Of a stretch of 64,000 bases of DNA, positions 19,600 to 31,705 are shown piece by piece (the first letter of the stretch is position 1; every line of letters starts with the position of its first letter). A program made the translations under genes and the position numbers. The notes beneath the pieces are model-generated. The model ran no database searches. It was given only the letters and a program-made list of their open reading frames with translations, and had not been told where the DNA came from. This stretch comes from Vreelandella neptunia (GTDB taxonomy: Bacteria > Pseudomonadota > Gammaproteobacteria > Pseudomonadales > Halomonadaceae): NCBI RefSeq assembly GCF_034479615.1, contig NZ_CP140255.1:3472001-3536000 (forward strand), given 5' to 3'.

Positions 19600-21225
19600 C
19601 TAACTATTAATGCGCCGGTTGACCACACTCGGTGCACGACGTAAGCGCTCTTCTTCACCTAACAGCTCGGCTTCAAAAGCGTCCGCACCCACCGGCGTTT
19701 CGCCATGGCGGCGATAAAGCTGCGTTAACATCGCCTTGCGGTCTGCGCGCAGTTCCTGGACTAATACAAACACCATCATATACAGGATAAAGGTGAACGG
19801 CAGCGCCGAAAGCACCGAAGCCGACTGCAGCCCCGTCAAACCACCCGAGGCGATCAGCGTGAGACAGATAGCGGCGATCAGCACACCCCAGATGATGCGT
19901 TTGTAAAGCGGCGGATTGATCGAACCATTATCGGTCATTTGCGCCACGATATACGAGGCCGAGTCAGCGGAAGTGACCAGGAAAATAAAGATCAGCAGCA
20001 TCGCGACAACCGACAGCAGGCCGGTGAAGGGCATCAGCTCAAACATCTCAAACAGCGCGACGGTTATATTATCCTGAGTCGCGGCAGCTAGGCCGATATC
20101 GGTGCCGTTTAACTCCATGTGAAGCGCCGCGCCACCGAATACGCCAATCCACAAGCAGGCGAGTAACGGCGGTACAAACAGCACCCCAAACACATACTCT
20201 TTGATGGTACGGCCACGGGACACCCGGGCAATAAAGGTACCGACAAAGGGCGACCAGGCAATCACCCAGGCCCAGTAAAAAATCGTCCAACTGCTCGCCC
20301 ACTCATTATCGCTGTAGGGGGAAATGCGCAGGCTCATGCCGATAAAGTTCTGGAGATAGTCACCAATCCCCACCGTGATGGTCTCTAATATCGCCACGGT
20401 TGGGCCAGTAAACAGCACATACAGCATCAAACCGATACATAAAATCATATTCAGGTTAGAGAGGCGTTTAATACCTTTATCCAAGCCTGACCAGGTGGAT
20501 GCCATATAGGCGCAAAACATCACGAAAAGAATCACAAACTGCCAAAAACCGTTTTCCGGGAGGCCAAACACGGCGTTTAAACCGCCGTTCATCTGCAGCA
20601 CACCCAACCCCAACGAAGTAGCCACACCCATTACGGTGGCGACCACGGCAAACACATCCAGCCAGGAAGCATAGGGGCGAATTTTAGGATTCTTAGCCGT
20701 TATTGACGACAATACGGACGATACCAGCCCTGCCTGTCCCTTGCGGAACTGAAAATAGGCGATGATCAAGCCGACAATCGAGAAAGCCGCCCACTGGTGT
20801 ATCCCCCAGTTAAAGTAGCTGTATTGAATAGCGTAGCGAGCTGCCGCTTCGGTTTCAGCGGTTCTGTCGCCATAAGGCGGCTCGATGAAGTGAAACATGG
20901 GTTCTGCCATGCCATAGAAGACAAGCCCCACACCAAAGCCTGCCGCCAGCAGCATGCTTATCCATGAAAAAAACGTATAGTTAGGCCGACTGTCCTGGGG
21001 GCCTAAGCGCACCTTGCCGTACCTGCTAAGCGCCAGGCCAAACAAAAAAATCACAAACCCAAAAACCGAAAATAGATAAAACCACCCGAATAGCCCGGTA
21101 ATGGTGGACAGCGCCCCCTCCGCAGCGTTGGCAAATCCTTCAGGAAATGACGCTCCAACAACTACCAAGCCAAAAATAATCACCACCGATGAGATGAATA
21201 CCGACTTGCCTCCATGATTAGCCAT
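19600..21225 (-). CDS. BCCT-family betaine/choline/carnitine transporter
   Basis: Sodium- or proton-coupled secondary uptake of quaternary-ammonium compatible solutes at the inner membrane. The 541-residue product has 12 predicted helices and the BCCT signature SWTIFYWAWVIAWSPFVG (helix 8), followed by the amphipathic RVSRGRTIKEY. The FGVGLVFYGMAEPMFHF segment near 100-120 is also typical. The short C-terminal tail (about 40 residues) is charged. Exact substrate (betaine, choline or ectoine) cannot be read from sequence. It has a long 258-bp upstream region with several TGTAC-type palindromes, function unknown. Confidence 0.92.
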   Translation of the reverse strand: MANHGGKSVFISSVVIIFGLVVVGASFPEGFANAAEGALSTITGLFGWFYLFSVFGFVIFLFGLALSRYGKVRLGPQDSRPNYTFFSWISMLLAAGFGVGLVFYGMAEPMFHFIEPPYGDRTAETEAAARYAIQYSYFNWGIHQWAAFSIVGLIIAYFQFRKGQAGLVSSVLSSITAKNPKIRPYASWLDVFAVVATVMGVATSLGLGVLQMNGGLNAVFGLPENGFWQFVILFVMFCAYMASTWSGLDKGIKRLSNLNMILCIGLMLYVLFTGPTVAILETITVGIGDYLQNFIGMSLRISPYSDNEWASSWTIFYWAWVIAWSPFVGTFIARVSRGRTIKEYVFGVLFVPPLLACLWIGVFGGAALHMELNGTDIGLAAATQDNITVALFEMFELMPFTGLLSVVAMLLIFIFLVTSADSASYIVAQMTDNGSINPPLYKRIIWGVLIAAICLTLIASGGLTGLQSASVLSALPFTFILYMMVFVLVQELRADRKAMLTQLYRRHGETPVGADAFEAELLGEEERLRRAPSVVNRRINS

Positions 21226-21483
21226 ATAACCGTCCTGTTAGATGAGCTCTGTTTAGATAAGCACGACATATTAAGCGCATGCTTGTACAACTAAACTTGT
21301 CCTGTACAGCTTAATGGTAACAGTTGAAAAACCTACTCGCACTGTACGTAAGAATTGGAGGTATAAACCCTACGTAGAACCTGACACCTAAAGAATGGCG
21401 ACACTACTGCCTGTTATAGCCAAGCAGTGAACTTGCTAGAGCACCTGTGTTCCAATGTGTGCGAACAACCCATGGAGGCTCTC

Positions 21484-21867
21484 ATGCCACAGATGAATCG
21501 CGACCAACGCAACGCTGCATGGCAAGCGGCAAACCAATGGCGCGCCCGTGCTGCGCAAACCCAGCCCACCGGCTTGGCGGGTAGCCTTAAGCTACTGTTT
21601 ACATGGCTGGCGTTTGGCGCGTTAATGATTGTAGGCGTGGTACTCGGCCTGTTTTTCTTGCTCATTGGCTGGGCAATGATGCCGTTTATGCGTCATAAAA
21701 TGAAAAAGCGCATGGAGCAGATGCGCGCTCAGCAGGCTCAGGATATCGGTGGTGGCTATTCTCAAGGACATTCTCAAGGGCATGCTTCCACGCATTCGTC
21801 TGCGCAAAACCGTCCTGGTCATCAGGATGTCTTGGAAGGCAGCTACGAAGTTAAAGATGATCGTTAA
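21484..21867 (+). CDS. Small membrane protein with His/Ser-rich tail
   Basis: A 127-residue protein I do not recognise. It has an N-terminal amphipathic stretch, one strongly hydrophobic region at about 32-62 (two short helices or one long one: LKLLFTWLAFGALMIVGVVL, then FFLLIGWAMM), a basic segment (RHKMKKRMEQMR), a Gly/Ser/His-rich linker with a GHSQGHAS repeat, and a conserved-looking acidic end VLEGSYEVKDDR. The ATG at 21484 has a perfect GGAGG site five bases upstream, so the extra 19 codons of open frame before it are not used. It converges with the AEC carrier gene. Confidence 0.72.
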   Translation: MPQMNRDQRNAAWQAANQWRARAAQTQPTGLAGSLKLLFTWLAFGALMIVGVVLGLFFLLIGWAMMPFMRHKMKKRMEQMRAQQAQDIGGGYSQGHSQGHASTHSSAQNRPGHQDVLEGSYEVKDDR

Positions 21868-21914
21868 GTAACCAGTTAGTCACTTTTTCGTGCCACCCAG
21901 TGCTAGGTACTTTA

Positions 21915-22808
21915 TTAAAGTGGTGCGTAAACCCAGGTAAATGCCGCGGCCAAGGTCAGCGGCATAACTACCAAACTCCCCAGGTTACCAATCAGCACCA
22001 GCGAAGCCACTTTTTGTGGTGCCAACTTATACTGCTCCGCGACCAGGTAGTTCAACACTGCAGGTGGTAGTGCCGCAAATACCAGCAGCACCGCCGCCTG
22101 CAATTCGTTAAGCGGCAGCAGCCACATCAACGGCAAGGCAATCACCAACCCGGAAAGCGGGCAAAGCACCGCCCCCAGTATCCCCGTACGCCAATCGCTA
22201 AAATCGATCTCCAAGAGCCGCACCCCTAGCGCAAATAGCATCAGCGGAATAGATACTCCGCCCAGCATGTGCATTGCCTCTAGCAGCCAGCCTGGCAGCG
22301 GTAGGCCACTGATATTCACAGTAAGCCCCGCCAGACTCGCGAGCACAATCGGCATGCGCAGCATTCGCCATAGCGAAGTGCGCGGGTTAAGCATGTAGAG
22401 CCCCACCGAAAAGTGCAGCAGCATTTCAACGATAAACACCACCACCGCAGCTGGAAGAGCCTCAGCACCAAATGCCAACACCAGTAGCGGCACCCCCATA
22501 TTGCCCGCGTTGTTGAACATCATCGGCGGCAGGAAGATTTTGCTATCAAGCTTTAGCCACTTAGCCAGCGGCCACAGCACAATCCCAGACCCCAGCACCA
22601 CTGCCATCGCCGCCGTGGCAAGCCAGGCGTACTCGGCTAACGGGGCTTGACGGTCGGCCAGCACGGCGAACACTAATAACGGAACGAACAGCTCCATATT
22701 GAGCGTATTGAGACTGCGAATATCCGGCGTACGGTAGCGCCCATAGGCAGCGCCACACTCTGCAATTAAAAATACCGGCAATAGCGTGGCCAGAATATGT
22801 CCAATCAT
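21915..22808 (-). CDS. AEC-family (auxin efflux carrier-like) transporter
   Basis: A 297-residue membrane protein with about 10 predicted helices, of the AEC/BASS-fold superfamily. Features include an N-terminal LLPVFLIAECGAAYGR segment, NNAGNMGVPLLVLAFG (the characteristic asparagine-rich crossing region) and ALPPAVLNYLVAEQYK near the C-terminus. Bacterial members move malonate, malate or similar organic acids, but the substrate cannot be predicted here. It follows glnE on the same strand after 62 bases. Confidence 0.85.
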   Translation of the reverse strand: MIGHILATLLPVFLIAECGAAYGRYRTPDIRSLNTLNMELFVPLLVFAVLADRQAPLAEYAWLATAAMAVVLGSGIVLWPLAKWLKLDSKIFLPPMMFNNAGNMGVPLLVLAFGAEALPAAVVVFIVEMLLHFSVGLYMLNPRTSLWRMLRMPIVLASLAGLTVNISGLPLPGWLLEAMHMLGGVSIPLMLFALGVRLLEIDFSDWRTGILGAVLCPLSGLVIALPLMWLLPLNELQAAVLLVFAALPPAVLNYLVAEQYKLAPQKVASLVLIGNLGSLVVMPLTLAAAFTWVYAPL

Positions 22809-22870
22809 GCGGGCCGCCCTACCCTATTCCTTGTGATCACTGTTGATTCCTGGTTAGTAAAGCCGTCTAC

Positions 22871-25858
22871 CTAGCTGTTATCAGCGGTGGAGGGTTCAAG
22901 AAAGCGCTGCCAGAGCGCGGTGACTATATCGCGATGAGAGCGGAACTCCTCGCCATCGCTGAGTGCTTTCTGACCGGTAAGCGCTGCTCGGTGCGTAGCG
23001 CTGCGATAAGCCAGATAAGCCTCGCGAAGACGTTCCGCCTCTTCAGCTGGTAAGTGCCCACTCTCCGTTAGACTCTCTAGAATGCGGATATTATCGCTAT
23101 AGGTAAGTAACGCAGGCGTTTGGTGAGCAAGCGCTAACACCGCGTATTGGCAGAGAAACTCGATATCCACCATGCCGCCCGCATCGTGTTTGACGTTGAA
23201 AGTATTGCTGGTGGTTTTGCTGCCCAAATGGTCGCGCATTTTCTGGCGCATCTTGACCACCTCTTCGCGCAGTGCAGCTTTATCTCGCTCCTCGCCAAGA
23301 ATATCGCCCCGCAGCTGACTGAATTTCTCGGCCAGCGCATCGCTACCCGCCACCACTCGGGCGCGCACCAATGCCTGATGCTCCCAGGTCCATGCATTCT
23401 GACGCTGATACTCGGCAAAGGCTTTGAGTGATGTCACCAATAGACCGGAATTACCCGAAGGCCGCAGGCGCATATCCACTTCATAAAGCGTGCCGGTGGG
23501 CGTTACCGCGGTGAGCAGGTGAATAATGCGCTGACCCAGGCGGGTAAAAAATACCGGTGTATCAATGGGCCGTGGGCCGTCAGTAGTGCCCTGCCCATCG
23601 CTGTCATGAAGGAAAACCAGATCTAAATCGGAGCTGTAACCCAGCTCAATACCGCCCAGCTTGCCGTAGCCGATAATCAGAAATGCCGCCTCGCGGGCAT
23701 TCAGCCCCTCAGGAACACCATGCTTACGGGTAATATGCTTCCACGCCATAGCCAACACGGCATCGAGAATGACTTCGGCGATATAGGTTAAGTAATCGCT
23801 TACTTTCATCAAATGCCGGGTACCGACGATATCCGATGCCGCTACGTGCAGGGTTTGAGCGTGTTTAAAAACGCGCAATGCCTCCAACTGGGCCTCTTCG
23901 TCATCCTCTGGCAAACGATTCAGCGTTTGGCGCAGTTCATCGGCAAGGCGCGCTTTATCGGCGGGGGTATACAACGTTTCTGGCGTCAGCAGCTCGTCGA
24001 GCAGAATGGGATAACGCGACAGTTGTTCAGCTATCCAAGGACTGGCGGCGCACAGCCGCATCAGGTGTTCCAGCGCCTGGGGGTTTTCGCGCAGCAGGGC
24101 GAGGTAAGCCGTACGCCGTAGCACGGCTTCAATCAGCGGCTGCACCCGTTCAAGCGCGGTATCCGGTACCTCATTGTCCGCCACGGCACCTAGCAGTAGC
24201 GGCATCAGCGCATCCAGGCGCTCAAAGCCAATCCGCTGCATGCTTTGCACTTGCCGGGAGTGGTAAAGACTCTGCAGCCGCTTCAAGGCTTTTTCAGGCT
24301 CGTTAAAACCCGCCTCGGCAAGGTGGGCACTGGCCTCCTCCCCCTCTAACTCGCCGCGCCAAATAAGCCGCCATTGGGCCAAGCCTAGCTGGCTATCATC
24401 GTTGGCTTCGTCGACATCCTCTTCGGGGTCGGCAATCACTGCGTCGAAGTGTTGACGAACCCGCTCGCGCACTTCGTCAAGCTGGGCGACCAGCCCCGGC
24501 CAGTCTTCATGATTCATGGCGAAGGCTACCCGTTCACGATCACCGTCATCGTTGGGCAGGGTTTGTGTCTGGCGATCTTCCAACGCTTGGAGCGCGTGTT
24601 CGACATCGCGCAGAAAGGCGTAGTCAGGCAGCAGTTCATCGACCACTTCTTGGGGTAACAGGCCTAGCTCAGGCAAGCGATTAAGCGCCGTTTTCAGCGA
24701 TGTCACCTGCAGCTCCGTATCGCGGCCGCCGCGAATTAGTTGGAACGCCTGTACCACGAACTCAACCTCGCGAATGCCGCCAGGGCCAAGTTTGATATTG
24801 CTCTGCATGCCTTTGCGCTTCACTTCGCGATTGATCATAGCCTTCAGTTCACGCAGCGACTCGATAGCGCCAAAATCGAGATATTTGCGATACACAAAGG
24901 GGCGCAGCCCGGCCAGCAGCTCATCTCCGGCGTCTAAATCCCCGGCGACCGGGCGCGCTTTGAGCATGGCGTAACGCTCCCACTCGCGGCCTTGATCCTG
25001 GTAGTAGCTGGAGAGCATGGCAAAACTGCCCACCAGCGGCCCGCCGTCGCCCAAGGGCCGTAAGCGCATATCGACACGGAAGGCGAAGCCGTCGGCGGTC
25101 ATGGCGTCTAGTGCGCCAATCAGCTTTTGCCCCAGCTTGGTAAAGTACTCCTGGTGCTCTAAGGGCTTGCGTCCACCTTGGGTTTCGCCTTTTTCGGGAA
25201 AGGCAAAAATCAAATCGATATCGGAGGATAGATTCAGCTCCCCCGCGCCCAGCTTACCCATGCCCAGGATCACCAGACGCTGGGGCGTGCCATCTTTGCG
25301 TGGGGCAGGTAAGCCCCATCGTGGTGCGTAAAACTGCTCAAGCCAGGTTAATGCCGCTTCCAAGCAAATTTCGGCAAGCTCAGACACCGCCTTGGCGGTA
25401 TCCCACATGCTATAGCTGGGAGCACGATTAAGGTCACGCCAGATAATCCCCAGCATTCGCTTGCGGCGAAAACGGCGAATCGCCCGCTGCATCGCCTCTT
25501 CATCTTCGGCGCTTTCCAGCGTCTCATTCAACCAGTTGGCTAGCTCATCGCGCCCTGGGTTTGCGTCCAATTCTCCGGCGATGTCCAGTTCAGCTAGCCA
25601 ATGGGAGTGGCGCACCAGGGTATCCAGCGCGAAGGTCGAAATGGCCAGCACTCTCGCCAGGGCCTCGCGGCGCGGCTCAGAAAGCCCCTGCCAGCTACTG
25701 GAAGGCAACTCCTGCTGGGTCATCTCAGCGACATTATCGGCTTGAACAAGCGCATCGCTTAGCCGCTGCCAAGCAGCTTGGGTGGCTTTTTGTAACGACG
25801 CTGGCAGCGTCGACAACGGTAAAAAATCGTCGTTCCTAAGTCCTTTAAATGTTTGCAT
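22871..25858 (-). CDS. glnE: Glutamine synthetase adenylyltransferase/deadenylase GlnE
   Basis: Controls glutamine synthetase by adding and removing AMP on a tyrosine, in response to PII. The 995-residue product is slightly longer than E. coli GlnE. It has the expected two nucleotidyltransferase domains: N-terminal deadenylase with LGMGKLGAGELNLSSDIDLIF (about 197-217) and C-terminal adenylylase with IGYGKLGGIELGYSSDLDLVF (about 730-750), each with the catalytic Asp-x-Asp. Helical regions between them bind PII. It is the last-but-one gene of a minus-strand run from the TrmB-like gene. Confidence 0.96.
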   Translation of the reverse strand: MQTFKGLRNDDFLPLSTLPASLQKATQAAWQRLSDALVQADNVAEMTQQELPSSSWQGLSEPRREALARVLAISTFALDTLVRHSHWLAELDIAGELDANPGRDELANWLNETLESAEDEEAMQRAIRRFRRKRMLGIIWRDLNRAPSYSMWDTAKAVSELAEICLEAALTWLEQFYAPRWGLPAPRKDGTPQRLVILGMGKLGAGELNLSSDIDLIFAFPEKGETQGGRKPLEHQEYFTKLGQKLIGALDAMTADGFAFRVDMRLRPLGDGGPLVGSFAMLSSYYQDQGREWERYAMLKARPVAGDLDAGDELLAGLRPFVYRKYLDFGAIESLRELKAMINREVKRKGMQSNIKLGPGGIREVEFVVQAFQLIRGGRDTELQVTSLKTALNRLPELGLLPQEVVDELLPDYAFLRDVEHALQALEDRQTQTLPNDDGDRERVAFAMNHEDWPGLVAQLDEVRERVRQHFDAVIADPEEDVDEANDDSQLGLAQWRLIWRGELEGEEASAHLAEAGFNEPEKALKRLQSLYHSRQVQSMQRIGFERLDALMPLLLGAVADNEVPDTALERVQPLIEAVLRRTAYLALLRENPQALEHLMRLCAASPWIAEQLSRYPILLDELLTPETLYTPADKARLADELRQTLNRLPEDDEEAQLEALRVFKHAQTLHVAASDIVGTRHLMKVSDYLTYIAEVILDAVLAMAWKHITRKHGVPEGLNAREAAFLIIGYGKLGGIELGYSSDLDLVFLHDSDGQGTTDGPRPIDTPVFFTRLGQRIIHLLTAVTPTGTLYEVDMRLRPSGNSGLLVTSLKAFAEYQRQNAWTWEHQALVRARVVAGSDALAEKFSQLRGDILGEERDKAALREEVVKMRQKMRDHLGSKTTSNTFNVKHDAGGMVDIEFLCQYAVLALAHQTPALLTYSDNIRILESLTESGHLPAEEAERLREAYLAYRSATHRAALTGQKALSDGEEFRSHRDIVTALWQRFLEPSTADNS

Positions 25859-25905
25859 AACGACCTCGCTGACAGCGTGCTAAAAATGAGTGATTTTAAA
25901 TCAGC

Positions 25906-26277
25906 TTAGCCAAAGAATTTTTCCCAGCCCAATAGCCCCCAGGTAAGGCCGGCCATCATCAGCGACAGCATCACTGCTGCCGAGCCAATATCCTTGGCCC
26001 GGCCGGAAAGCTCGTGGTGCTCGGTGCCGATCCGGTCAACCACGTTTTCAATCGCACTATTCAGCAGCTCCACTATCAGCACAAAAAACAGGCTACTCAC
26101 CAACAGCAGCCAACTGATAGGGCCTTCGCCAATCCACCAAGCAAGCGGCAGCAACACCGCAGTAATGCCCACCTCCTGGCGAAAAGCCGCTTCGTTTCTA
26201 AACGCCGCTTTCAAGCCTTTCCACGAATAGCGCGTGGAGTGAACCAAATGTGTTAAACCAGTATGCCCAGGTTTCAT
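25906..26277 (-). CDS. dgkA: Diacylglycerol kinase DgkA
   Basis: Trimeric integral-membrane kinase that phosphorylates diacylglycerol to phosphatidic acid. The 123-residue product fits the family size. Conserved features are the early amphipathic RYSWKGLKAAFRNEAAFRQE, ELLNSAIENVVDRIGTEHHELSGRAKD (the catalytic and lipid site) and three membrane helices. It lies between dacB (34 bases upstream) and glnE (47 bases downstream) in a minus-strand cluster. Confidence 0.95.
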   Translation of the reverse strand: MKPGHTGLTHLVHSTRYSWKGLKAAFRNEAAFRQEVGITAVLLPLAWWIGEGPISWLLLVSSLFFVLIVELLNSAIENVVDRIGTEHHELSGRAKDIGSAAVMLSLMMAGLTWGLLGWEKFFG

Positions 26278-26311
26278 GCAGGTCGCCTCACCTTGTGAGC
26301 GTGGAGTTTGT

Positions 26312-27781
26312 TCAGTTCGCTAATATCATGGCTTCTAGATCCAGTGACAACGGATCCAGCACCTCAGACCAGCTTAAGTAAGGCGTGCTGCTGTTACCAT
26401 TGACCATGACACTAAACACTCCCCAGCGCCCTTGCGCAGTGCGAAAATAGCCCGCCGCAGCGCGCACGGCAAAGGGTTGGTTCAGCGTGCCGGTTTTGAT
26501 CATGACATTGTTTTGAAACGTGGAGGGCCCCCGCCGAATAAAGCGCATTACCCCGTTAGCCGGCGACTGAAAGGCCGCTACAAAGCTGGGAAACAGGCTG
26601 CTTTGACGAAACATGTCCTCCAGCATCACGTTAACGCCTTGAGCCGATGTGCGGTTTTCAGTGGTTAGCCCGCTACCACTATACAGCGTTAACGGGCCGT
26701 GCCCTGGCAGGCTCTGGGCATAATTTTCAATGGCTTGCCCTGCTTGGCGGAGCTGCGCCTGAGGTATCTCGACGAGATCCAGCGCCAGCACGTCGGCCAT
26801 GTAGTTATTGGAGTAGTTCATGATGCGCAGCAATAGCTCTTGCAGTGGTTGACTGTCCACCGCTGCCAGACGCTGGGCACTGCTGGGCGGCTGAGACGAG
26901 CTGATGCGCCATGGTTCGCGCACTTGAATACCCGCCTGATTCAACATGCCCGTTAACACTTGCGCGGTGGTTTCGGCGGCATCGCCCGCGCCGCGGTAGA
27001 CATCTCGGGCAGTAGCGTTGGTGGAGATCTGCCCCGTCAAACGCATCACGTCGCCACGCTCATCGGTAATTCGCTCAGCGCTAATCTCAGTACCGCTATT
27101 GGCTGGGCGGGTGACCACCTGGTTATCAATGGTGATCAAAGACGTCTGGCTATCGCATAGCCCCACTTGGGCAGGCTCGCCTGCGGTAATGGCTGGTGCG
27201 ACATTCACGCACCAGCTACCGAAGTTAACGCCAGCCGAGGAGAGCGGCGCACTATACGCATTGGTAACGCGGGTCAGGGCATTGCAGCGGTCGGTAGTAA
27301 TGCAGTCCACTGAACCAAAGCGCCACTGGCTGACCACCAAAGCGCCATCGACCTCACGCACCCCGGATAAGTACAAACGCTGCACCAAGCGCCATAGGTT
27401 TTCAGTGGTTAGGCCCGGGTCTCCGCCACCTTCAAACACTAAATCGCCACGCAGCACGCCACCTTCGATGCTACCCGCGCTGACGAGTTGGCTGGTAAAG
27501 CGGTGTTGGGGGCCAAACCGGTTCAGCGCCGCCGCCGCAAGATAGGCTTTAGTGACCGAAGCGGGTGACAGCTGGCGATCCGGGGTGATGCTGCCTAACA
27601 GCGCATTGGCGCCGGCATCCAAAAGACGCGCCTCGGCACTAATCGCAAAGCCTTTATTCTGCAGTTGGCCCAGGCGGTTGAAATCGGCGAGCGCGCTGGC
27701 ACTGGCGCACAGCGCCAGCGTGGCAACCCCGGCCATCAGCGACCAGCGCTGCAGACGCTTACTTGCAAAAAAACACCCCAT
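26312..27781 (-). CDS. dacB: D-alanyl-D-alanine carboxypeptidase/endopeptidase (PBP4, DacB)
   Basis: Periplasmic class C low-molecular-weight penicillin-binding protein that trims peptidoglycan cross-links. The 489-residue product has a signal peptide (about 1-32), the SxxK active-site motif SPASVTKAY, the SxN motif in NYSNNYMADVLAL, and the KTG motif in MIKTGTLNQP. Class C inserted domains fill the gap between SxxK and SxN. The ATG at 27781 follows GAGG and is nine bases after the SMR stop, so the genes are probably coupled. Confidence 0.93.
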   Translation of the reverse strand: MGCFFASKRLQRWSLMAGVATLALCASASALADFNRLGQLQNKGFAISAEARLLDAGANALLGSITPDRQLSPASVTKAYLAAAALNRFGPQHRFTSQLVSAGSIEGGVLRGDLVFEGGGDPGLTTENLWRLVQRLYLSGVREVDGALVVSQWRFGSVDCITTDRCNALTRVTNAYSAPLSSAGVNFGSWCVNVAPAITAGEPAQVGLCDSQTSLITIDNQVVTRPANSGTEISAERITDERGDVMRLTGQISTNATARDVYRGAGDAAETTAQVLTGMLNQAGIQVREPWRISSSQPPSSAQRLAAVDSQPLQELLLRIMNYSNNYMADVLALDLVEIPQAQLRQAGQAIENYAQSLPGHGPLTLYSGSGLTTENRTSAQGVNVMLEDMFRQSSLFPSFVAAFQSPANGVMRFIRRGPSTFQNNVMIKTGTLNQPFAVRAAAGYFRTAQGRWGVFSVMVNGNSSTPYLSWSEVLDPLSLDLEAMILAN

Positions 27782-27790
27782 TACGATACC

Positions 27791-28120
27791 TCAATGCACA
27801 TTCATTTTAGAAAACACTTGCAGCATGACGACGCCCGCCACGATCAAGCTAATTCCGACCACTGCCGGTAAATCGGGCTTTTCACCGAATACCACTATGC
27901 CGACTAAGGTGACCAGCACAATGCCCAAGCCCGCCCAAATCGCATAGGCGACCCCCACCGGCAGCGTGCGCAGCACTAGGCTAAGCAAATAAAAAGCTAG
28001 CCCGTAGCCCACTACCACCACCACGCTGGGCAATGGGCGCGTAAACCCCATGGAGGCCTTTAAGGCACTCGTGGCGATCACTTCGGCCACTATCGCCAGC
28101 ACCAAATAGACAAACGTCAT
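27791..28120 (-). CDS. Small multidrug resistance (SMR) family efflux protein
   Basis: A 109-residue four-helix proton-coupled exporter that works as an antiparallel dimer. The essential membrane Glu13 (LAIVAEVIATSALKAS) and the YAIWAGLGIVLV and FGEKPDLPAVVGISLIVAGVVMLQ-type regions match EmrE/QacE rather than SugE/Gdx proteins. Likely substrates are lipophilic quaternary ammonium compounds. Its start overlaps the upstream TrmB-like gene by four bases, an unexpected partner. Confidence 0.88.
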   Translation of the reverse strand: MTFVYLVLAIVAEVIATSALKASMGFTRPLPSVVVVVGYGLAFYLLSLVLRTLPVGVAYAIWAGLGIVLVTLVGIVVFGEKPDLPAVVGISLIVAGVVMLQVFSKMNVH

Positions 28121-28782
28121 ATTCGCTCCAACTCAACGCATAAACGCCACAGAGCCTGACCACTTCGAGCATACTTAGCCTCGAAGGGAGTTAAAAAGTC
28201 ATCTTTAGGCGCAATTTCAGTTACCGCTGCCTGCTTACCGGTTACCTGGGCCACCGCCAAGGCAAACTCTTCAACGTAGAGTGACCAGTTTGAACGCAGT
28301 TCAAGGTGCCCTCCAAGGGCCAGTAGTGTGGGTAAAACCGCATGGCCATGCCAGCGCATTTTTAAGTGCGCCGCCTTGGGGTAAGGATTTGGATAAAGCA
28401 GAAAGTGGTGCTCGGGCGCCCAGCCTGCTTGGTAGGCCAAACGCCAAAAATCGACAAGGTCGGCTCTCACCAGCAGCGCATTTTCTGGCAGCTTGCCGTG
28501 GTCGCGCCCCAGGCGATCCTCGCTGCGATCAACGCCAATCACCGCATGGGCGGGGAACTGCGCTGCCAGTTGACGTGTCGATATCCCCACGCCACAGCCT
28601 GAATCAAGTACCAAAGGCGTTTGACGACCCGCGAGCCACTCCGCCGCCAGGGCAAAGTTATACTGCGTATGCTCGGCGATCGGTTTACGCAGTGGATGCG
28701 CTAGCGCCCGGCTCACCCGGCGTGCCAAATCCTGATGCGGGCCTGGCTGGTTAGAAATCACTGGTCGAGAATTATGCTGCAT
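28117..28782 (-). CDS. TrmB-family SAM-dependent methyltransferase (short paralogue)
   Basis: A 221-residue class I methyltransferase related to tRNA guanine-46 N7-methyltransferase. It has a SAM-binding LVLDSGCGVGISTRQLA (about 57-73), VIGVDRSEDRL, the TrmB-like catalytic block LLYPNPYPKAAHLKMRW in place of the usual FPDPWPKxRHxKRR, and a C-terminal LTPFEAKYARSG that matches the family's TKFExR motif. The altered FPDPW block and short N-terminus suggest a paralogue, perhaps with another target. Whether a canonical trmB exists elsewhere in the genome would decide. It overlaps the SMR gene by four bases. Confidence 0.72.
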   Translation of the reverse strand: MQHNSRPVISNQPGPHQDLARRVSRALAHPLRKPIAEHTQYNFALAAEWLAGRQTPLVLDSGCGVGISTRQLAAQFPAHAVIGVDRSEDRLGRDHGKLPENALLVRADLVDFWRLAYQAGWAPEHHFLLYPNPYPKAAHLKMRWHGHAVLPTLLALGGHLELRSNWSLYVEEFALAVAQVTGKQAAVTEIAPKDDFLTPFEAKYARSGQALWRLCVELERI

Positions 28783-28854
28783 GCCATTACCCGGCTGAAA
28801 AGCGTGATTCTATCAGTCTCGAACGCTTGCGGCATGACGCCGTTGCACAGCCGG

Positions 28855-28863
28855 TGCTATGAT
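28855..28863 (+). promoter_or_regulatory. Extended -10 promoter element upstream of fabY
   Basis: TGCTATGAT carries the TGn extension before a TATGAT -10 hexamer, 114 bases before the fabY start, in the divergent spacer between the TrmB-like gene and fabY. No good -35 is seen at 17 bp, as is common for extended -10 promoters. Confidence 0.35.
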
Positions 28864-28976
28864 CACGCCTGACATAGTTATTAGTGACCTTATTAAGCGC
28901 ATGGTACTGGACGAATTGTGCTCAGTAGCCATGCCAATAATTGTTATTACCACCACCGCACCACGAGGAACCCGGC

Positions 28977-31378
<2,402 letters not shown>

Positions 31379-31394
31379 CCAACGCCATTGTTGA

Positions 31395-31700
<306 letters not shown>

Positions 31701-31705
31701 GTCGA

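Noticed and set aside
21283..21350. Three TGTAC-type palindromes upstream of the BCCT gene as a BetI or quorum-type operator
   Set aside because: Spacing is irregular, the motif is short and expected by chance, and no regulator gene adjoins.
21414..21665. 83-codon minus-strand frame over the small membrane protein gene
   Set aside because: The plus-strand frame has a perfect ribosome site and a plausible membrane topology; the minus frame has neither.
28281..28754. 157-codon plus-strand frame antisense to the TrmB-like gene
   Set aside because: Low-complexity Pro/Ala/Arg-rich translation with no start signals, a typical GC-rich shadow.
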